Of a DNA stretch of 64,000 nucleotides, positions 16,838 through 26,508 are shown one piece after another. Location of the stretch: positions 186,001 to 250,000 of the forward strand of contig NZ_LROZ01000004.1 in assembly GCF_001549985.1 (NCBI RefSeq), written 5' to 3'. The notes below the pieces were generated by a model. That model was not told where the DNA came from, did no database searches, and saw only the letters and a program-made list of their open reading frames with translations. The position numbers and the translations under genes were made by a program. The DNA is from Myroides odoratus (GTDB lineage Bacteria; Bacteroidota; Bacteroidia; Flavobacteriales; Flavobacteriaceae). How positions within the stretch are numbered: position 1 is the first letter of the stretch; each line of letters begins with the position of its first letter.

Positions 16838-16908
16838 TTGTACAGCTATAGTTAATAATCCTACTTAATACTGTACAGATTTTTATTAATCCTTTTATTA
16901 CTGTACAG
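16838..16908. promoter_or_regulatory. Three spaced YTGTACAG boxes, possible operator
   Basis: TTGTACAG at 16838-16845 and the palindrome CTGTACAG at 16871-16878 and 16901-16908. Spacings of 33 and 30 bp are about three helical turns, and each box follows a TTA/TAA-rich half. They lie 168-238 bp before the next start codon. Confidence 0.4.
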
Positions 16909-17075
16909 GTTGTTATTTTTTCTTTTTAGGCACTGCTTTTATTTCTATGACTGGCTCTATAGAGCGCTATTTTAGCTAAAAGATATAGGTAAAAAGGCAG
17001 AGAAAATAACCCAAAAACTTTTAGTTCCAACAGAAGAACCTTACCTTAGTAGAGGTTACTTTTTATACCTTATCG

Positions 17076-18296
17076 ATGAAACCCATCCAGTATCGTGTTC
17101 TGTTCGTCAATTTTTTAATAGCCGCTTTATTGGGGCTACTGTTGAGGGGCGCTTTTGTTTTTCCAATCGAAGGAATGACCTTTTTATACGTCTTACATGG
17201 GCATTCGCACGTTGCTTTATTGGGTTGGTTGTATCTCTTGGTTTACTTGCTATTGGTTGATCAATTTGCCCTGCAAAATCCTCGAGAAGAACGCTTTTAT
17301 CGCCGTTTGTTTTGGGTAACACAGGTTGCTGTGTTGGGGATGGCAGTCACTTTTCCTTTTCAAGGCTATGCTGCACCATCCATCTTCTTTTCAACCTTGC
17401 ATATTATTTGTTCTTATTGTTTTGTCTATCGCTTATGGAGGTATCATCGCATAACAAATAAGCAACAAGCCCTTTGGGTCAAAACGGCCCTCTTCTTTAT
17501 GGTGTTTTCAACACTTGGAGTCTGGTTTTTAGGACCTGCGATTGGCATGATGGGAAAGGCAAGCGCCTTTTTTCAATTGTGCATTCAGTTTTTTCTACAT
17601 TTTCAGTTTGATGGCTGGTTCTTTACTGCTTTTATTGCGTTATTACTTCCCCAATTCTTTCCGAAAGGAATGGAAAAGAAACCGTTTCAGCGTTTTTACA
17701 CGCTGTGGATTACTTCTGTTGTACTGACTTATGCCTTACCTGCCAGTTGGTATATAGCAGCACCTAGTTTATATTATATCAATGGAGTAGCGGTACTCTT
17801 GCAAACGCTAGCTTTCGGATATGGGATAAAACCACTATATCAGCAATTAAAACAAGAAAAAAGAAATCAAGTCAAAGACCATCAAGCAAATTACAACCTA
17901 GCTTTAGCTGTTTTTGCAGGAATATGTCTACTACTTCGTCTGATTACGCAATTTGCCGTTTTAAATGCGGCCTTTGCTGAGGAATTAAAAGGAATACGCA
18001 GCTGGATTGTTAGCTTTATTCACCTCAATATGCTTGGCCTTTTTACTGCTCTTGGTTTGCTATTGCTGATTCAAAAGAGAAAACTAGCTCTTACAATTTG
18101 GACAAAAGTAGGAATCTGCTGTTTGCTTTTAGGCTTTAGTAGCACGGAAGGGATACTGGCTATACAAGGAGCACAGCAGTTTTTTCGAGTTACTTGGCTA
18201 GACGCAGAAACCAGTTTTATACTGTTATTTGGGTTTTCTATTTTCTTACCCGTTAGCGTGGTTTGTTTTTTAGTTCATGGTAAAGACCAACCATAA
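17076..18296 (+). CDS. Polytopic membrane protein with HGHSH motif, haem-protein-like
   Basis: 406 residues with about 11-12 hydrophobic helices. The second helix begins H41-G-H43-S-H45-VALLGWLY, a cluster reminiscent of haem ligands in NnrS and cbb3-oxidase subunit I relatives. A further conserved-looking His occurs near FLHFQFDGWFFTAF, and another in SFIHLNMLGLF. Many Flavobacteriia genomes carry such a protein annotated as oxidase-like, but the full oxidase signature is not seen. It is monocistronic between a gap with operator-like repeats and a bidirectional terminator. Role uncertain: haem-copper-like membrane protein or nitrogen-oxide-linked NnrS type. Confidence 0.65.
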   Translation: MKPIQYRVLFVNFLIAALLGLLLRGAFVFPIEGMTFLYVLHGHSHVALLGWLYLLVYLLLVDQFALQNPREERFYRRLFWVTQVAVLGMAVTFPFQGYAAPSIFFSTLHIICSYCFVYRLWRYHRITNKQQALWVKTALFFMVFSTLGVWFLGPAIGMMGKASAFFQLCIQFFLHFQFDGWFFTAFIALLLPQFFPKGMEKKPFQRFYTLWITSVVLTYALPASWYIAAPSLYYINGVAVLLQTLAFGYGIKPLYQQLKQEKRNQVKDHQANYNLALAVFAGICLLLRLITQFAVLNAAFAEELKGIRSWIVSFIHLNMLGLFTALGLLLLIQKRKLALTIWTKVGICCLLLGFSSTEGILAIQGAQQFFRVTWLDAETSFILLFGFSIFLPVSVVCFLVHGKDQP

Positions 18297-18328
18297 ACTG
18301 CCAACCGTCAACCGTAAGGCATAAAAAA

Positions 18329-18355
18329 AGCTGGTATAAAACCAGCTCCTTTTTA
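18329..18355. terminator. Bidirectional terminator
   Basis: AGCTGGT-ATAAA-ACCAGCT with an A run before and a T run after, between two convergent genes. Confidence 0.85.
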
Positions 18356-20251
18356 TTATGCATCGAGATTTCTAATTTGTTGTAATTTATCTTGCCAGAT
18401 TTTCAACTCATCTCTGTATTTCTCAATATTTTTATTTACTTCTTTTACCAATGGATTGTCTTTCGTTGCATTAGAAACGTATGCTAAGTTATTTTCTAAT
18501 TGTAAGATTCCACTTGTAATTTCTTCAATTTTACGCTGAATAAAGATAGCCTCTTGTTGTAATTTGCGCTTGTCATTTGATTCTAATAAATCATCTAATT
18601 TATTAGAGAATTTCATCGCTTCAGCTTCTCTTTTACTCAAACTTAACTTATCGAATAATACATCCAGGATTTTGTTGAATTTCCCTTCGATAAAGCGCTT
18701 GTTATGTGGTACATTTCCAAGGCTTTTCCACGTATTAATCTTTTCTTTAATCGCTTCTAAATCTGCTTTGTGTTCACCAACTAACGTAAAAGATTTCAAC
18801 TCTTCTAAGAATTCTTTTTTCTTGTTGTAGTTTTCATTTCCTTCCTGGTTTTCGTTATTTCTAACGGTATGCAAACGATCAAAGTAATAATTACAAGCAT
18901 CTTTGAAGTCTTTCCACAATTGATCCGAGTATTTTCTTGGTACATGACCGATTTTCTTCCAATCTTCTTGTATTTGCTTCATGATAGGAGTAACCTTATC
19001 GTATTCCTCACTATCCTTGTATTTTAAAGCTTTTTCAATTAGAGCAAGCTTTTCGTTGTAATTTTTCTGTTGAACTTTCTTTAAGTCTTTGTAGAATTTA
19101 TTCTTGTTTGCATTGAAATTTCTCGTTGCCAATTTGAATAAGTTCCATACTTCCTCATTATTCTCTTGAGGCACCTTACCAATAGAGAAGAAGTGATTGC
19201 GAAGTTCTTCTACTTTTTTAATCTCTTTCTGCCATTGGCTGTGTGAAGTGATTTCCTGTCTTGATAAAAAGTCAATTTGACTAATAACATGAACTTTTAA
19301 TCCCAAGTTTTCTTTCTCCCCTTCGCGTAAGTTTTCGAATAATAGTTCGCGTTTATCGTGTAACTGCTTCGTTAAGTCACTGAATTTCTCCCAGATCTCT
19401 TCTCTGATTTCACGATCAACAGGCCCAATTTCTTCTCTCCAAATACGGTGTAGGGTTTGAAGTTCTCTAAAGGCTTTGATTACATCATCTTCCTGAAGTA
19501 ATTCTTCAGCACGTGTGATGATCTTTTGTTTTTGATCTAAATTGTATTTAAAATCTAAATCTCTTGATTCTCTATCTAGGTGTAATTGATCGTAGAAACG
19601 CTCAATGTGGAAATGATAGTTATTCCAAACGTGATTGTATTTATCTTTTGGAATAGCTCCTGCATTTTTCCACTCATCTCTTAAATCACCTAATAATTTA
19701 AGAGCATCTGTTTTATTTTCACTCGTATCAACAAGATCTTTAATGCGATCAATAATGTTGAGACGCTTGTTTAAATTTGTCGTTAAGTTGTTTTGCAATT
19801 CCTTATAATACGCATTTTTCTTCGCTTTAAAGTCATTGTAAAACGCATCAAAAGTAGCTTTTAAAGGGAGGTTGTATTCAAAATCACTTGCATTTGCATC
19901 GGGATTTTCCTCTAAGAAAGCTTCTTTTTTCTCTTCTATTAAATCACTGTATTGTCTGTAGAATTCTTTCTTAATGTCTTCTACAAGATCTTTAATGGTT
20001 GTGATTTTATAGCCTTGAGTAAGCTTTTGTAACTCAGCGGTGAGTTGTTCCATATCAAGCTTTTCGTAGTCAAGGACGGTGATGTCATTTTTCTCATGTA
20101 CATCATTGTCTTCGCCTTCTTCGGCATTTGATGCAGTAATGGAATCTAGAGCTTTCTCTCTTTCAGCAAGATGTGCAGAATTTGGCGTATTTGATTCCGG
20201 ATTTTGTCCATCTGCTAGCTCGTGCAGGTTTTCATTCTTTTGTTCTAACAT
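18356..20251 (-). CDS. DUF349-repeat protein
   Basis: 631 residues, highly charged and helical. At least five DUF349 repeats are visible by their signature 'W..G..P......W..F': WKNAGAIPKDKYNHVWNNY, WREEIGPVDREIREEIW, FFSIGKVPQENNEEVWNLF, WKKIGHVPRKYSDQLWKDF and WKSLGNVPHNKRFIEGKF. The N-terminal ~80 residues are acidic and low-complexity. The family is widespread in Bacteroidetes and usually encoded next to aroE-like genes; its function is unknown. The protein is probably cytoplasmic and rod-like or coiled-coil. It has no signal peptide. Confidence 0.9.
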   Translation of the reverse strand: MLEQKNENLHELADGQNPESNTPNSAHLAEREKALDSITASNAEEGEDNDVHEKNDITVLDYEKLDMEQLTAELQKLTQGYKITTIKDLVEDIKKEFYRQYSDLIEEKKEAFLEENPDANASDFEYNLPLKATFDAFYNDFKAKKNAYYKELQNNLTTNLNKRLNIIDRIKDLVDTSENKTDALKLLGDLRDEWKNAGAIPKDKYNHVWNNYHFHIERFYDQLHLDRESRDLDFKYNLDQKQKIITRAEELLQEDDVIKAFRELQTLHRIWREEIGPVDREIREEIWEKFSDLTKQLHDKRELLFENLREGEKENLGLKVHVISQIDFLSRQEITSHSQWQKEIKKVEELRNHFFSIGKVPQENNEEVWNLFKLATRNFNANKNKFYKDLKKVQQKNYNEKLALIEKALKYKDSEEYDKVTPIMKQIQEDWKKIGHVPRKYSDQLWKDFKDACNYYFDRLHTVRNNENQEGNENYNKKKEFLEELKSFTLVGEHKADLEAIKEKINTWKSLGNVPHNKRFIEGKFNKILDVLFDKLSLSKREAEAMKFSNKLDDLLESNDKRKLQQEAIFIQRKIEEITSGILQLENNLAYVSNATKDNPLVKEVNKNIEKYRDELKIWQDKLQQIRNLDA

Positions 20252-20388
20252 AGGTATAAAAATCTTATAATTAACAACAATAATCCTCGTTTAGGATATT
20301 TCTAATATTCTCAAATTTAATAAAAAATATCTAATGTAAGCGGAATTATTACGATTAATACGCAATAAATAATCTTGTTTTGGCGAAT

Positions 20389-21144
20389 TTAATCTTGTTC
20401 AAATCGCTTAGACCATATTTTATACGCTTTTTCTGCCTGTAGAACTAACATTTCATGCCCATTTTTAGTGGTTGCTTGCTGTTCTGCCGCCAAACGCAAG
20501 AAAGTGGTTTGCGCCGGATTGTAAATCAGGTCATAAACCAGATGCTGATTGGTCAAGTATTGGTATGGGATATTGGGTTTTGCCTTTACATCAGGGAAAG
20601 TCCCCAGTGGAGTTGTATTAATTATAACCGTGTATTGTGTCATGATTGCTTGGGTCAATTCTTCATAGGTCAATTCCGTATCTTGTTTGGTACGGCTGAC
20701 AAACTTATACGCAATTCCCAATTTAGCTAAGGCGTATTCAATAGCCTTACTAGCACCACCAGTTCCTAGAATTAAGGCATGGGTATGTTGTTTTTTTAAT
20801 AAGGGTTTTAATGAATGGTAAAAGCCATACCAATCTGTATTATATCCCTTGAGCTTGTTTTTTCTGGTAATGCGAATTGTGTTCACCGCACCAATAGCTG
20901 CCGCTTTTTTAGATAAGCTATCTAAATAGGGGATAATAGCCTGTTTATAAGGGATGGTGACATTGAGTCCCTTCAGGTTGTCAAAACGCTCTAAAATGTC
21001 GCTAAATTCGCTGATTTTAGCAAGATCAAAGTTGCTGTACTGACTATCTGTGAGTTGAAGTTGTTTGAATTTCTCGGTAAAATATTCTTGAGAAAAGGAG
21101 TAAGCGATGTCTTTCCCAATTAAACCGTATTGTTTCTTAATCAT
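20389..21144 (-). CDS. aroE: Shikimate dehydrogenase
   Basis: 251 residues from the ATG at 21144; an upstream ATG at 21177 would add 11 atypical residues before MIKKQYGLIGKDIAYSFS. Substrate-site residues are present: S16/S18 (YSFS), K67 in NVTIPYK and D104 in NTDWYG, followed by the dinucleotide loop GTGGASKA and the C-terminal NGHEMLVLQA. It reduces 3-dehydroshikimate to shikimate with NADPH in aromatic amino-acid synthesis. It is 53 bp downstream of the TPR gene on the same strand, probably in one transcript. Confidence 0.93.
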   Translation of the reverse strand: MIKKQYGLIGKDIAYSFSQEYFTEKFKQLQLTDSQYSNFDLAKISEFSDILERFDNLKGLNVTIPYKQAIIPYLDSLSKKAAAIGAVNTIRITRKNKLKGYNTDWYGFYHSLKPLLKKQHTHALILGTGGASKAIEYALAKLGIAYKFVSRTKQDTELTYEELTQAIMTQYTVIINTTPLGTFPDVKAKPNIPYQYLTNQHLVYDLIYNPAQTTFLRLAAEQQATTKNGHEMLVLQAEKAYKIWSKRFEQD

Positions 21145-21197
21145 AGCATAAGGTATTAAAATGAAACAGCTATTCACGCAAATGAATAGCTATTTTC

Positions 21198-22595
21198 TTA
21201 TGGGGTGTAATCTTTAATGGCTTGTTGTAAGAGGGGATTCTCCCATTGTGCAGGGAATAAAGTTTCAATGATCGATACTTTGTCAAAATCCGCAGCAAAC
21301 CCTTTTTCTAACCAGGTTAGTGCTTCCTCATTTTGGTGCGTGGCGAAATAATAGACTGCTAGGCGATAGTAAATTTCCACAGCATGCGGATGAGTTTCTT
21401 CAATTTGCAGCAGTTTATCAATGGCGCTTTCATACTCTTCTAAAAGATAGAGGATATCTGCCCAATCCATCCAGTAATCGAGGATGTATTCTCCAAGTTC
21501 AGTAGCCTTGCGGTACCCAACTTCTGCTTCTTTGAATTGCAGTAAATTGCGATTCAATACCGCATATCGAATCCAATAGCGCTCGTTTAACTCATCAATA
21601 TTAATAGCCTTTTGCAAGGTTACTAATGCTTTGTCAAATTGATTCTCTTTGATATAAATATCCGTTAAAGCAATCCATCCTTTGTCTAACATTGGATCTT
21701 CATGCACGGTTTTCTTGTAATATTGAATCGCTAAAGGGAAGTTGTTTAAGGCTTCATAACAGATTCCAATACGCAATAATACATAAGACGAAGGAGCATC
21801 TAGCTCTAGCGTAATCATGTAGTTATCAATAGCCTCTTGGTATTGCTGTAGCTTTTCAAGTGATTTTCCCTTTTCTAAGTAAGCACCTAAGAATTGTTCG
21901 TCAATCAGTGTTGCATAGCTGAACGCCCAAACGGCTTTGTCGTAATTCTTTTGTGCATAGTATTGTCTTCCAAGTTGATGCCATGCAATCTCACTATAGG
22001 GATTCTTATCAATAAAAGAATTCAAATAAGTGATTGCTGCTTCGTTTTCATTTAAGAAATCAAAACAGTAGATGATGTTATACAACGTTGATTGATCCTC
22101 ATCGTCATTTTCTAAACAAAGGATAAAACTTTGTTTGGCCTTTTCAATTTCGTCAATAAACAAGTATTCCATACCCAAAAGGGAATAGATATCTGCTAAG
22201 TCTTCCGTAATGGTTAAGGCTTTCTCTAGGGCTTTAATCGCTTCGAGGTGGTTTCCTTTTTTAGAGTAAATACTCGCTCTATGGATGTAAACCTCGTCGT
22301 TTTGTGGCTCTACTTGTTCTATTTCATCTAGCAGGCGATCTGCTGCTTCTAATTTATTTTGAAAAATTAATATTTCTACTTCAACGAGTTTTAAACCGAT
22401 AGAAGTAGGGTGTTGGTCCAAAGCTAATTTTAATGCTTTCTTGGCCAAGTTGATTTTACCTGAATCCAGGTAATGAAGTATGATATTCTCAAATTCTTCA
22501 GAATCAAAAAACAAAATCTTATTCGTTTTGAGCATTGACTCAAAACGAGCAAGTGATAAGTTGTTTTCTTCTTCTTCGTTTTTATTGAAATCCAT
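21198..22595 (-). CDS. Tetratricopeptide-repeat protein
   Basis: 465 residues made almost wholly of TPR units (e.g. DEVYIHRASIYSKKGNHLEA, AWHQLGRQYYAQKNYDKAVW, SYVLLRIGICYEALNNFPLA, GWIALTDIYIKENQFDKALV). No signal peptide or catalytic domain is present, so it is a cytoplasmic scaffold or interaction protein. In Flavobacteriia it stands next to aroE and an aminotransferase as here; partners are unknown. Confidence 0.9.
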   Translation of the reverse strand: MDFNKNEEEENNLSLARFESMLKTNKILFFDSEEFENIILHYLDSGKINLAKKALKLALDQHPTSIGLKLVEVEILIFQNKLEAADRLLDEIEQVEPQNDEVYIHRASIYSKKGNHLEAIKALEKALTITEDLADIYSLLGMEYLFIDEIEKAKQSFILCLENDDEDQSTLYNIIYCFDFLNENEAAITYLNSFIDKNPYSEIAWHQLGRQYYAQKNYDKAVWAFSYATLIDEQFLGAYLEKGKSLEKLQQYQEAIDNYMITLELDAPSSYVLLRIGICYEALNNFPLAIQYYKKTVHEDPMLDKGWIALTDIYIKENQFDKALVTLQKAINIDELNERYWIRYAVLNRNLLQFKEAEVGYRKATELGEYILDYWMDWADILYLLEEYESAIDKLLQIEETHPHAVEIYYRLAVYYFATHQNEEALTWLEKGFAADFDKVSIIETLFPAQWENPLLQQAIKDYTP

Positions 22596-22625
22596 TGCTT
22601 TTTATTAGTGCGTTAGTGAAAAAGG

Positions 22626-23819
22626 TTATAAGCCTAACTCTTCTTGAACTTCATTTAAAGCCTCTATAATCATTGCACAACCCGCTGCAATTTCCTCTTC
22701 ACTAACTGTTAGTGGAGGGGTGATGCGAATTGCTTTTCCTTCGAATAGAAGCCAAAACAAAATTAAACCTTTTTCTTGACATTTTAAGATAACGCGGTTA
22801 GTAATATCACTACTAAGCGTCATAGGAGCAATCATTAATCCTCTTCCTCTGATCTCTGTAATCAAAGGGTGGACAAGTAATTGTCTGAATAGTTTTTCTT
22901 TTTCTAAGGCTTGTTGCATGAGATCTGTTTCTACCAGCTCTTTGAGCGTAGCTAAACTTGCAGCAGCAATAACGGGATGTCCTCCAAAGGTCGTAATATG
23001 CCCAAATTTAGGATTATCATATAACAAATCCATGTGAGCATCACTAGCGGTGAACGCACCACAAGGCATTCCACCTGCCATTCCTTTTCCCATTACGATA
23101 ACATCTGGAACAACGTCGTAGTTTTGGAAGCCAAATAGGGTTCCTGTACGCCCAAATCCCGGTTGAATCTCATCGACAATCATCAATGCACCCACCTCGT
23201 CACAGCGTTTTCTTACTTTGGTTAAAAAGCCATCAAAAGGCTCTACAAATCCCGCTCCTCCTTGAATGGTTTCTAAGATAATCCCCGCCGTACGTGTTGT
23301 GATTTTTTCTAAATCTTCTACACTGTTAAAGTGGATAAAATCTACATCTGGAAGTAGGGGACGGAACGCGCGCTTGCGGTCTTCAAATCCCATAACACTC
23401 ATGGAACCCATCGTATTTCCATGATAAGCATTGAAGCAAGAAATCAACTGACTTCTTCCTGTAACGCGTTTAGCTAATTTTAAAGCTCCTTCTGTTGCTT
23501 CAGTCCCTGAATTGACTAAATAGGTCTTATTTAATGGAGCAGGGATATTTTCGGCTAAAATCTTACAGAATTCCACTGCAGGGTCTTGGATATACTCTCC
23601 ATATACCATCACGTGTGAATACTTGTCTAGCTGATCTTTAATCGCGTTGTTTACCTTCGGGTGTTGATGCCCTAGGGTACAAGCAGAAACTCCCGCTACG
23701 AAGTCTAAATATGCTTTTCCGTTTTTGTCGTATATATAAGAGCCTTTTGCGTGGGAAATCTCCATTGCTAAAGGATTGGGTGAAGTCTGTGCTTGGTATT
23801 TAAAAAAATCTTCTTTCAT
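22626..23819 (-). CDS. Class III PLP-dependent aminotransferase
   Basis: 397 residues, the size of acetylornithine/ornithine-type aminotransferases. Signatures: DFVAGVSACTLGHQHPKV, NSGTEATEGALKLAKR, the cofactor-binding VDEIQPGFGRTG, and PLP-binding Lys245 in MGKGMAGGMPCGA. Such enzymes transfer an omega-amino group to 2-oxoglutarate in the cytoplasm. The donor cannot be assigned; no arginine genes are nearby, so argD is not claimed. It starts 1 bp after the stop of the OstA-like gene, indicating co-transcription. Confidence 0.9.
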   Translation of the reverse strand: MKEDFFKYQAQTSPNPLAMEISHAKGSYIYDKNGKAYLDFVAGVSACTLGHQHPKVNNAIKDQLDKYSHVMVYGEYIQDPAVEFCKILAENIPAPLNKTYLVNSGTEATEGALKLAKRVTGRSQLISCFNAYHGNTMGSMSVMGFEDRKRAFRPLLPDVDFIHFNSVEDLEKITTRTAGIILETIQGGAGFVEPFDGFLTKVRKRCDEVGALMIVDEIQPGFGRTGTLFGFQNYDVVPDVIVMGKGMAGGMPCGAFTASDAHMDLLYDNPKFGHITTFGGHPVIAAASLATLKELVETDLMQQALEKEKLFRQLLVHPLITEIRGRGLMIAPMTLSSDITNRVILKCQEKGLILFWLLFEGKAIRITPPLTVSEEEIAAGCAMIIEALNEVQEELGL

Positions 23820-23820
23820 T

Positions 23821-25497
23821 TTATTTAGAGGTTTTTTTCTCTTTTGTCTGTTGAGGCTCCGCCTCTGGATTTAAAGTTTCCTTTTGAATCTCTATCGGTT
23901 CTTCTGCCTCTTTTTGTTTTTGTTCTCGTTCTTCTTTCTTATCGGCTTCTTCTTGAATTTCTTCGTCGCTGAAAATCTCCGCTAAGGAATTGATTTTTTC
24001 ATCCCCCCGCCAGAGGAAATCTTTTAGAAACCTTGCATTTTGGGGTAACATCTCATCGGGATAGAGCTCACTTTCAGGTGAAACAAATAGGGTGACCGTA
24101 CTAATTTCATTTTCACTGAAGCCTACGTTGATGTGGCTACAAATCCCTTTATCTATACCGATAAATTCATTTTTCTCATTGTACGCATAGTAAATCATCT
24201 CCGCATTTTTAACCAAGTCTAATTCACTAAGCTTATTATCTCTAAATTTACCGTAGAGATTGACTCCCTTGACTTGATTATATCCCGTACCAATGGTGTC
24301 CTTTTCAATGATAAACGCATTGTTGAGTACTTTAATGGAATCCATTTGGTTCGTCTGTAAATTGTTGATTAAATGCATGACTTCACCTGTAACTTGGCTA
24401 TCGCCATTCCACAAAACAGGACGTCCAATTAGCTGGGTTAACCCCAATCGCTCACTTGAATGAATTGAATCGGCTTTTCCACTCATGCTATCTCGAAAGA
24501 TTCGAGCATCGTGATACCCGCGGATAATTCGATCTTTCTCTGGTCCTGTCAATACAATACGCTTGGCGTGAAACCAAACCGAATCTCCTTCTTCTGTCAG
24601 CATACTAACCAACGCTTTTTGCGTGACAAACATGGAGTCTTTTAACTTGTAAAGCTCCGCATAATGCCCGGTTATTCTTGATTTATTGATGGTATCAGTA
24701 ATGCGAACATGATTAGTCGCAGAAGCAAATTCATTGAGCTTGTTATAGTAGATAGAATCGCCTTCTATTTTCCGTTGATTATACCAGATATGCGAGTTTT
24801 TGACCATTTTTCCTAAGTCGTGTTTGACGTCGTAATAGCCATTTTCTGTATAGATGTAGTCATCTTTATTTGTAATGGTCGATGGACCAAATACATACGC
24901 ATGCTCTGGAACTTCATAGAAGTCCAAGTGATTGGATTTGACAATTGTTCCTTGTGTGGTTGTAATCGTAACTGCCGTAAAGAATTGGAATTTCTTTTCG
25001 GACATCAAGTATTTTCCTGATTTACTTTTTAAGATGTTGCCTTTGTTTACAATCGTTCCTGGCGTATTATAGTAAATCAAGTTCTCATTGCGGTTGAAGC
25101 GCAACGTATCTGTTTCTAATGTTGAATCGGGAGAACGTACAATTACATTTCCTTCTGCATAAGCAAATCCATTAATCGCATTGTATTCTGCATATTTACT
25201 ATCCAGAAATAAGGTATCTCCTTGATTCATTCTTACATCACCCAAAAGTTTGATGTAATTCTCTTTCTCAAAGTAATAGGCTTTGTTGCAATTGAGTATA
25301 ATTCCGTTGTGTTCTGCCGTGATATTTCCCCTGAGTAAGGTCGCATCAGGCAATTCCGCTTGATTTCGATCTGATAAATCCGCATGGTGAATGATAATCT
25401 TGTTTTTATCTTGGCTAAAACTAGGAATGCTAATTAACGTGAATAGGATAAAGAAGTATAATGTTCTCAAGTCTATATTTTTTTCAAATTTAAACAA
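23821..25497 (-). CDS. OstA/LptA-like periplasmic protein
   Basis: 558 residues. Start is uncertain: the frame opens with TTG at 25497, and another TTG at 25470 would begin directly at the signal sequence (LRTLYFFILFTLISIPSFSQ). The body consists of repeated OstA strands (IIIHHADLSDRNQAELPDAT, LFLDSKYAEYNAINGFAYAE, FASATNHVRITDTINKSRIT), as in the lipopolysaccharide-transport LptA/OstA fold but about three times longer, the usual Bacteroidetes form. The C-terminal ~60 residues are a Glu/Lys/Gln-rich tail. Probable role is in outer-membrane/LPS transport in the periplasm. Composite repeats begin about 50 bp upstream. Confidence 0.85.
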   Translation of the reverse strand: MFKFEKNIDLRTLYFFILFTLISIPSFSQDKNKIIIHHADLSDRNQAELPDATLLRGNITAEHNGIILNCNKAYYFEKENYIKLLGDVRMNQGDTLFLDSKYAEYNAINGFAYAEGNVIVRSPDSTLETDTLRFNRNENLIYYNTPGTIVNKGNILKSKSGKYLMSEKKFQFFTAVTITTTQGTIVKSNHLDFYEVPEHAYVFGPSTITNKDDYIYTENGYYDVKHDLGKMVKNSHIWYNQRKIEGDSIYYNKLNEFASATNHVRITDTINKSRITGHYAELYKLKDSMFVTQKALVSMLTEEGDSVWFHAKRIVLTGPEKDRIIRGYHDARIFRDSMSGKADSIHSSERLGLTQLIGRPVLWNGDSQVTGEVMHLINNLQTNQMDSIKVLNNAFIIEKDTIGTGYNQVKGVNLYGKFRDNKLSELDLVKNAEMIYYAYNEKNEFIGIDKGICSHINVGFSENEISTVTLFVSPESELYPDEMLPQNARFLKDFLWRGDEKINSLAEIFSDEEIQEEADKKEEREQKQKEAEEPIEIQKETLNPEAEPQQTKEKKTSK

Positions 25498-25546
25498 AAT
25501 ATGCGAAGTTCAATTTGACTTAAGAATAAATTATAGGAATATCAAT

Positions 25547-26078
25547 GGGAGAGGGGGCGACAGGGGGAGGTGGTGAGGGGGTGAGCAAAGGTGAGGCGGT
25601 GAGAAGGTGAGGGGGTGAGCAAAGTAAATGTTCGATTAAAACAGAGTTCTTTCTTTAGTTGATAAAACCCACGATTTCACAAAGCACGAATCTCACCAAT
25701 CTCACCACCTCACCAATCAATTGAAGAGGCGTTGAGGGGTGAGGCGATGAGCAAAGTAAATGTTCGATTAAAACAGAGTTCTTTTTTTTAGTTGATAAAA
25801 TCCACGATTTCACAAAGAGCAAACCTCACAAAGCACAGCTCTCACCATCTCACCATCTCACCATCTCACCACCTCACCACCTCACCAATCTCACCAATCA
25901 ATTGAAGAGGCGGTGAGGGGGCGAGGCGATGAGCAAAGTAAATGTTCGATTAAAACAGAGTTCTTTCTTTAGTCAATAAAACCCACGATTTCACAAAGAG
26001 CAAACCTCACAAAGCACAGCTCTTACCATCTCACCACCTCACCCATCTCACCCTCTCACCACCTCTTCGCCTCACCTT
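25547..26078. repeat. Composite repeat island 3, three tandem units
   Basis: Three successive units, each GGTGAG arm, core, CTCACC arm. The cores begin GAGCAAAGTAAATGTTCG at 25617, 25749 and 25931 and end in CCACGATTTCACAAAG. Between units the junction CACCAATCAATTGAAGAGGC marks the switch from right arm back to left arm. Right arms grow to eight or more CTCACC units in unit 2 (25838-25897). No gene is supported. Confidence 0.85.
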
Positions 26079-26508
26079 TTTTTGGTATAGAATTTGTACG
26101 TACTCACAATAGCATCCTATGCATGGGTTACTCCAAAAAAGTGATAGGCTATTTCTTAACAGCGCTATCAAAAGATAAACCGTTTATATTTTAAACGCAA
26201 AGAATCCCCCTCATTTATGGGGCTGTCAATAAGGGTTTAAGGAGGCAAGTACAAGAGAAAAAATCGAACAAAGAATAAGAGAAGAGAAAGACTGCAGGCT
26301 TCCGCTTCGTTTTTTGTATGCGCTATTGTTGCCTTTGGTTAATGCCCATAAAGAAAGCGACTGTACACCTAAATCAACTTCTATACTAGGAAGGAAGTTG
26401 ATGTGTATACTTATTTTTTATTCCGTTGAATCGTGGTAAAAGTACATCATGGAGTAGTTGCCGGTGATGGGGAGATCTTGTGTATTGACTAACTGTAAAT
26501 TATTAATT
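26079..26508. other. Gap between repeat island 3 and DUF2235 gene
   Basis: About 430 bp of unique sequence, somewhat richer in GC than other gaps. It should hold the DUF2235 promoter, but no consensus TTG/TAnnTTTG pair was found. No RNA gene recognised. Confidence 0.35.

Larger units (their letters stand above)
16596..17075. other. Intergenic region with phased repeats upstream of the His-rich membrane protein
   Basis: Contains the operon terminator (16622-16656), an 11-bp tandem repeat (16772-16826) and three [C/T]TGTACAG boxes (16838-16908). No protein gene is supported. Confidence 0.5.

Noticed and set aside
16624..16851. 75-residue + strand frame after the YncE-like gene
   Set aside because: It starts in the terminator and crosses the 11-bp repeats; no coding character.
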